From: Chitinophagaceae bacterium
Lineage (GTDB): Bacteria > Bacteroidota > Bacteroidia > Chitinophagales > Chitinophagaceae
Direction of reading: 5' to 3'
Assembly: GCA_947461645.1 (NCBI GenBank)
Contig: CANHMN010000031.1
Location: 1 to 11,716 of the forward strand
DNA length: 11,716 bases
Of this stretch, positions 8,431-11,716 are shown piece after piece. A model generated the notes under the pieces. It had not been told where the DNA came from. It made no database searches and saw only the letters and a program-made list of their open reading frames with translations. A program made the position numbers and the translations under genes. Positions within the stretch are counted from its first letter, which is position 1; each line of letters opens with the position of its first letter.

Positions 8431-9336
8431 TTATTTGGTTAGCAAACGAAATACACTTTCCAGGTTTTGTTTTTCACTGTTGAGGGAAACAATCTCTTCA
8501 TTCCATTTCAAACTAAGTTCCATCAACTGTTTCTTGAGGGCATCGGCATTTTTTGTTTCAAACACCATTTTATTTTCAGCCATTCGGTTGATGTTGATGG
8601 CCTCTGTAATCTCGCGCAAGGTTGTTTCGCTTATTTTGTTTCTGAATGTTACAGAAACAAAATGGTTATCACTTTCTTTTCCTTGTAGGGTTTCCAGGTC
8701 GCCATTGGCTACAATTTGTCCCTGATGAAGTATTACAGCTTTTGCGCATACAGATTCTATCTCCTGCATGATGTGCGACGAGAATAAAATGGTTTTTGTT
8801 TCGCCGAGCTTTTTGATGATGTTTCTTATTTCTACTATTTGGTTGGGGTCCAATCCGGATGTAGGCTCATCAAGTATCAATACTTCGGGGTCATGAAGTA
8901 TTGCAGCAGCAAGTCCAACGCGCTGTTTGTATCCTTTACTCAGCTGTTTTATTTTTTTGTTAGCCTCCTTTACAAGTCCAACTTTTTCAATTACCTGCTC
9001 AATCTTGTTTCGGACATCAGTCAATTGATGAGAATGCGCTACGAATCCGAGGTATTCTCTCACATACATGTCGGTATACAATGGGTTGGATTCGGGCAGG
9101 TAGCCAATTTTCTTCTTCGTTTCCGTAAGGGTAGTATCAACGATTTTACCACATACTTTTATTTCACCGGAACTTGGAGCAAGGTAACCGGCAATCATTT
9201 TCATCGTGGTTGTTTTGCCTGCACCATTGGGTCCTAGGAAACCAAGAATCTCTCCTTTGTTAACGGAAAAGGAAATGTTGTTGACTGCTTTTTGTTCACC
9301 GAATATTTTCGTGACTCCCGAAACTAATATTGACAC
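8431..9336 (-). CDS. gldA: ABC transporter ATP-binding protein, GldA-like
   Basis: A 301-residue ABC ATPase. It shows Walker A GPNGAGKTT (35-43), signature SKGYKQR (133-139), Walker B VLILDEP (152-158), D-loop SGLDP (160-164) and the H-loop His188. The N-terminal half, including GYLPESNPLYTDMYVREYLGF (78-98), closely recalls GldA, the ATPase of the GldA-GldF-GldG transporter linked to gliding motility in Flavobacterium. Many non-gliding Bacteroidota keep homologues, so a motility role is not implied. The membrane partners gldF and gldG are not in the window. The start is GTG at 9334-9336, with no in-frame ATG upstream before the ricT region. It begins 33 bases after ricT ends and is likely co-transcribed with it. 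The C-terminal 80 residues after the ATPase core are the usual accessory region. Confidence 0.88.
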   Translation of the reverse strand: MSILVSGVTKIFGEQKAVNNISFSVNKGEILGFLGPNGAGKTTTMKMIAGYLAPSSGEIKVCGKIVDTTLTETKKKIGYLPESNPLYTDMYVREYLGFVAHSHQLTDVRNKIEQVIEKVGLVKEANKKIKQLSKGYKQRVGLAAAILHDPEVLILDEPTSGLDPNQIVEIRNIIKKLGETKTILFSSHIMQEIESVCAKAVILHQGQIVANGDLETLQGKESDNHFVSVTFRNKISETTLREITEAININRMAENKMVFETKNADALKKQLMELSLKWNEEIVSLNSEKQNLESVFRLLTK

Positions 9337-9338
9337 TT

Positions 9339-9353
9339 CAAATTGACAATTTG
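9339..9353. repeat. Palindrome just upstream of the gldA start codon
   Basis: CAAATTG-A-CAATTTG is a perfect 7-bp inverted repeat around one base, ending two bases before the GTG start of gldA. It could be an operator or, as RNA, a 6-bp stem with a 3-base loop over the ribosome-loading region. Its AT content means chance is possible. Confidence 0.4.
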
Positions 9354-9369
9354 GTGAGTGGTATGAAAT

Positions 9370-10698
9370 TTAGGAATGGTCGGGTCTTCTGTTCTTTCCA
9401 GGTCTTTGCTGTTGGTTTTTAAAATGGCCCTGACGATTCCTATCTGTATTGATCTGTTTTGGTCCGCTTCCTTGTTGCCCTTCTTGCTGTGGTTTCTGTG
9501 GTCCTTTTTGCTGGGGTTCGCCACCTTGTTTTCTGTTTGTAGGACCTTGTTGTCTTGGATTGTTCTGCTGGCTGCGTTCCTTATCGCGACGTTTTCTGGT
9601 CGTTTTTTCCAAACTCTTCAGACTGATTTGACCAACGAGATCAGCATATTCAGGCTCAACCTCTTTTGGTTTGCCGGTAACAACTTCAACGGTTTCAAGC
9701 TCTTCAGGTCTTATTCCCTGTTTGTTTTGAGCTTTGATTCTCTTAACAGTTTCGATACTTAAAGGGTAATGTTTGCTACTGTCCTGAAGCGTGTACCACA
9801 TGATATTTCTGAAAATATCTTTCTTGATTAAAAACGCTCTACCGCGAGCCACTTCAAGGGTGTCAGCATCATTCGGGAAAAACTGAAGCGCATCTAGGTA
9901 AGTATCCAACTCAAAATTCAAACAACACTTCAATCTTCCGCATTGTCCGCTTAATTTGGTTTGATTGATGCTCAGGTTTTGGTATCTGGCAGCGTTGGTG
10001 TTAACGCTCTTGAAATCTGTCAACCAGGTGCTGCAGCAAAGTTCTCGTCCACAACTTCCAATACCGCCAACCTTACCTGCTTCCTGACGGGCACCTATTT
10101 GACGCATTTCAACTTTTACCTTGAATTCACCTGCGTAAATTTTTATCAACTCTCTGAAATCAACCCTGTCATCAGCAATATAGAAATAAGTTGCTTTTTT
10201 ACCATCGGCCTGAATTTCCACTTCAGCCATTTTCAATTCAAGCTTAAGCTGACGGGCAATAGCACGGCTTCTAATTAGCATTGCTGCTTCCTTCTTTTTC
10301 GTCTCAAGCATTTTTTCAATGTCTTGTTCTGTTGCTTTTCGAAGGATTTTTTTAAAGTCGGCACTTTTTTCGTCAAGGTTATTTTTTTTGAGCTGTAAGC
10401 GCACTAATTCCCCGGTGAGGTTTACCATACCCACATCAAATCCATTTACGCCCTCAACGGCGATCATTTGTCCTTTTTCGAAGAAATGAAGGGTAGTATT
10501 TTTAAAATAATCTTTACGACTGCCATTGTTGAAAGACACTTCCACAATTTTACAACTGCTTTCTGTATCTGTAAAGGGGAGATTGGCCAACCAATCATGC
10601 ACGTTCATTCTGTTGCAACCGCCTGATGCACAATTGCCATGGCTTTGGCAACCACCCGGAGCTCCGTTTTTTCCAGTTCCACAACTTCCACAACCCAT
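9370..10698 (-). CDS. ricT: RicT (YaaT) family PSP1-domain protein
   Basis: A 442-residue PSP1/RicT protein. In Bacillus, RicT forms an iron-sulfur-containing complex with RicA and RicF that affects RNase Y-dependent RNA processing and development. The core (about 48-345) carries the two Cys signatures GSCGRELCC (214-222) and GQCGRLKCC (251-259). Two extras flank the core. The N-terminus is Cys/Gly-rich (Cys3, 6, 17, 23, 28) before NVHDWLANLPF. The C-terminal tail (366-442) is low-complexity, basic and rich in Gln, Gly, Arg, Lys and Pro (about 17 Gln in 77 residues), suggestive of nucleic-acid contact. It lies just downstream of the delta' gene, as holB-yaaT does in Bacillus, and 33 bases ahead of gldA. 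Its function in Bacteroidota is inferred only. Confidence 0.92.
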   Translation of the reverse strand: MGCGSCGTGKNGAPGGCQSHGNCASGGCNRMNVHDWLANLPFTDTESSCKIVEVSFNNGSRKDYFKNTTLHFFEKGQMIAVEGVNGFDVGMVNLTGELVRLQLKKNNLDEKSADFKKILRKATEQDIEKMLETKKKEAAMLIRSRAIARQLKLELKMAEVEIQADGKKATYFYIADDRVDFRELIKIYAGEFKVKVEMRQIGARQEAGKVGGIGSCGRELCCSTWLTDFKSVNTNAARYQNLSINQTKLSGQCGRLKCCLNFELDTYLDALQFFPNDADTLEVARGRAFLIKKDIFRNIMWYTLQDSSKHYPLSIETVKRIKAQNKQGIRPEELETVEVVTGKPKEVEPEYADLVGQISLKSLEKTTRKRRDKERSQQNNPRQQGPTNRKQGGEPQQKGPQKPQQEGQQGSGPKQINTDRNRQGHFKNQQQRPGKNRRPDHS

Positions 10699-10764
10699 AT
10701 GATGAATAGAATTAAAAGATGAAATTTAAAGACGTAGCCTTACCCAATATACTCAAACACACCG

Positions 10765-11716
10765 TCAGTGTGCCAAAATTACTGATTTGTTGCTAATTAT
10801 ATGGTATAACTTGATGGTTAATGCATGAAACAGCAATTTTGCATTAGCATTTCTTTCTATATAGTAATAGGCTTTATCCAGTTCAGTGGCGATGGCTTCC
10901 AATTGCTCCACTTTGCAAATTTTATTGAATCTGCCGGCCAAATCCATCAAGCTGCTTGGGTTGGATGCCATGTTGGATGCCCCTTCCAACATTCTTGCCT
11001 TTACTGCAAATTCAATAACGTGCAGGAAGTACCTGAAAAATTGCTTTTGTTTTTCTCTTCCAATTTTACTGATTTCATCAATCCATTTTACTTGTGCTGC
11101 AGGACCTGCTTTTAGACAAGCATTGAGCCATTCGCGCAAATTTCTTTCCCAGTCGTTGTCGGCATATTGCAGCAATTGAATGGCTTCCCTGAAATTTCCT
11201 TCACTTTCTGCAGCAACCCTTTCTGCAGTCTCCTTTGATGCATCATAGTTCAAAAGAAGGGCTGCTTCAATTTCTTCCTGAGGTAATGGTGCAATTTTTA
11301 TCAATTGAACCCTCGATAAAATTGTAGGCAAAAGCTGTTGTTCGTTTTCTGCTACGAATAGGAAAAGTGTTTGTGGGGGCGGTTCTTCTATGAGCTTTAG
11401 CAATCTGTTGCCTTGTTCTTTCAACAATTCTGGCATCCAGATAATCAGTATTTTGTAATCTGCTTCAAAACTCTTCAACGACATCATTTTTATGATCTCC
11501 CTGCACTCTTCCGCACTGATGTTCCCTTGTTTGTTTTCTGCTTTGATGTATTGAAGCCAGTCATAAAGATTGCCATAGGGATGTTCCTTAACAAACGCGC
11601 GCCATTCTACAATAAAGTCGTTGCTCTTCGGTTTGTCGCTTCTTCCTGATATCGCAGGAAAGCTGAAGTGAATGTCGGGATGAATAAGTTGTGATGCTTT
11701 TTTACAGGCGCTGCAA
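10765..11716 (-). CDS. holB: DNA polymerase III subunit delta' (5' end outside window)
   Basis: The minus-strand frame is open from the stop TGA (10765-10767) to the window edge, giving about 317 residues without the N-terminal P-loop region. An internal ATG at 11487 is not the true start: the frame continues upstream with clear delta' sequence. At the edge lies CSACKKAS followed by QLIHPDIHFSFP, the end of the zinc module and the HPD motif of clamp-loader subunits. The block NRLLKLIEEPPPQTLF and then LLPTILSRVQ (the conserved SRx region) are also typical. Delta' is a clamp-loader component that helps load the sliding clamp during replication. The C-terminal domain is shorter and more divergent. 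It sits directly upstream of ricT with a 66-base gap, suggesting co-transcription. Confidence 0.93.
   Translation of the reverse strand, partial: CSACKKASQLIHPDIHFSFPAISGRSDKPKSNDFIVEWRAFVKEHPYGNLYDWLQYIKAENKQGNISAEECREIIKMMSLKSFEADYKILIIWMPELLKEQGNRLLKLIEEPPPQTLFLFVAENEQQLLPTILSRVQLIKIAPLPQEEIEAALLLNYDASKETAERVAAESEGNFREAIQLLQYADNDWERNLREWLNACLKAGPAAQVKWIDEISKIGREKQKQFFRYFLHVIEFAVKARMLEGASNMASNPSSLMDLAGRFNKICKVEQLEAIATELDKAYYYIERNANAKLLFHALTIKLYHIISNKSVILAH

Noticed and set aside
9324..9762. Open frames on both strands overlapping the ricT 3' end and the gldA start
   Set aside because: They are frame shadows of the repetitive ricT tail; ricT and gldA fully explain this DNA.
10758..10772. 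Hairpin CACAC-CGTCA-GTGTG overlapping the delta' stop codon
   Set aside because: The stem is only 5 bp and is followed by three T on the minus strand, too weak to call a terminator; delta' and ricT may well be one transcript.
10774..10781. TAATTTTG on the minus strand, an exact -7 match upstream of ricT
   Set aside because: It lies inside the delta' coding end and has no TTG-type -33 element at proper spacing, so chance in AT-rich DNA is likely.
10765..11487. A 240-residue gene starting at the ATG at 11487
   Set aside because: The same frame stays open to the window edge and encodes typical delta' sequence, including the CxxC and HPD motifs, so the gene is 5'-truncated by the window, not short.

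Overview
The window looks like chromosomal core DNA from a member of the Bacteroidota, probably a Chitinophagales/Sphingobacteriales-type lineage. The lineage call rests on several things: AT-rich, leader-poor genes without clear Shine-Dalgarno sites; promoter boxes of the Bacteroidota type (TAnnTTTG with an upstream TTTG); a GldA-like gliding-type ABC ATPase; a DUF6089-like outer-membrane barrel; a fused gamma-alpha 2-oxoacid:ferredoxin oxidoreductase subunit; and a RicT protein with a Cys-rich N-terminus. No mobile element, tRNA, rRNA or CRISPR array was seen.

Left part (1-2667): the last 29 codons of an unrecognised plus-strand gene meet, tail to tail, a minus-strand pair. The pair is a PBP4-type D-Ala-D-Ala carboxypeptidase/endopeptidase, which looks like a lipoprotein, and an arginase/formimidoylglutamase-fold protein that has lost about half of its manganese ligands. 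A 140-base divergent intergenic region with a promoter box on each strand separates the pair from korA (2808-4652, plus strand), the fused alpha subunit of 2-oxoglutarate:ferredoxin oxidoreductase. Its usual partner korB does not follow.

Middle and right part (4720-11716): eight genes lie on the minus strand. In transcription order they are DNA polymerase III delta' (5' end beyond the window), ricT, a gldA-like ABC ATPase (GTG start), enolase, a DivIC/FtsB septum protein, a 69-residue anti-sigma-like protein, endonuclease III, and a DUF6089-like outer-membrane protein. A good promoter candidate lies in front of eno, so eno-divIC probably forms one unit and holB-ricT-gldA another. A rho-independent terminator sits between the 69-residue gene and nth, with its U-tract touching the nth start codon.

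The genes cover replication (delta'), DNA repair (nth), cell division (DivIC), wall remodelling (PBP4), central metabolism (eno, korA) and envelope functions (barrel, GldA-like). I see no convincing new multi-gene system. The items most worth checking are the degenerate arginase-fold protein, the terminator flush with the nth start, the decorated RicT next to delta', and the small anti-sigma-like protein.
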